From NCBI GenBank assembly GCA_910585645.1, contig CAJUFP010000118.1:1-13712 (forward strand): a stretch of 13,712 bases of DNA, read 5' to 3'. Under the pieces are notes generated by a model that ran no database searches, was not told the origin of the DNA, and was given only the letters and a program-made list of their open reading frames with translations. Source of the DNA: an uncultured Hungatella sp. GTDB lineage: Bacteria; Bacillota; Clostridia; Lachnospirales; Lachnospiraceae. Each line of letters opens with the position of its first letter. Position 1 is the stretch's first letter. Below, in pieces: positions 13,657 to 13,712 of this stretch. Both the position numbers and the translations under genes were made by a program.

Positions 13657-13712
13657 TATCCCTTATTCAGAGTGATGGAGATACAAAGGATCTGTGAAGT
13701 CACGGCAACCCC
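13657..13712 (+). ncRNA. SAM-I (S-box) riboswitch aptamer, 3' partial
   Basis: Conserved S-box blocks appear in order: TTATTCAGAG (13663-13672), GATGGAGAT, a short P3 hairpin AGAT (13679-13682) / ATCT (13690-13693), TGTGAAG, then CACGGCAACC (13701-13710). The GTGA/TCAC pairing of P2 is present. The aptamer's 3' half and the expression platform lie outside the window. S-boxes sense S-adenosylmethionine and switch off methionine/SAM genes. The next gene is therefore probably such a gene (metK, a methionine synthesis or a transport gene; inference). The left boundary is approximate. Confidence 0.88.

Overview
The window looks like chromosomal DNA of a moderately GC-rich, Gram-positive anaerobe of the Clostridia, most likely Lachnospiraceae (inference). 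The supports are near-consensus sigma-A promoters with 17-nt spacers, strong AGGAGG-type ribosome binding sites, an S-box (SAM-I) riboswitch, an anaerobic (cobalt-early) type cobalamin operon, and hypothetical proteins of a kind I associate with gut clostridia. No rRNA, tRNA, CRISPR array, insertion sequence or phage gene was seen.

Layout. (1) 1-3069: the 3' end of a cobalamin (vitamin B12) operon, a CbiE-CbiT fusion overlapping cbiA. Both genes are extremely G/A-rich on the coding strand, and both carry in-frame tandem repeats in linkers: a decapeptide repeat before the CbiE domain and an 18-residue duplication between the two CbiA domains. (2) 3123-4980: an Rrf2-family regulator and a MATE exporter, 1 nt apart, behind a perfect consensus promoter whose -10 lies inside a palindrome. 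(3) 4981-5331: a gene-free stretch holding a terminator, a possible remnant of a regulator on the minus strand, and a 19-nt-spacer promoter. (4) 5332-8765: a membrane-anchored serine hydrolase of the beta-lactamase/NylB-like fold (+), a MerR-family regulator with an effector-binding domain (-), and a second MATE exporter (+). The hydrolase and the second MATE have nearly identical MerR-type promoters (28 of 32 positions), so one regulator probably controls both, plus itself. (5) 8852-9481: a small protein of unknown function with a Pro/Gly/Arg repeat, ended by a strong terminator. (6) 9624-12122: an 832-residue membrane-anchored extracytoplasmic protein of unknown function with a C39-peptidase-like C-terminus that seems to lack catalytic residues. 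(7) 12263-13555: murA, first committed step of peptidoglycan synthesis, with its own promoter. (8) 13587-13712: a promoter and the first part of a SAM-I riboswitch, cut by the window edge.

How the parts work together. Region 1 makes corrinoid. Regions 2 and 4 read as two separately regulated export/detoxification modules; the second pairs efflux with a cell-surface hydrolase and is the best candidate here for a little-described system. Regions 6 and 7 concern the cell envelope, with MurA certain and its 832-residue neighbour unknown. Everything is inferred by reading; no database search was run.
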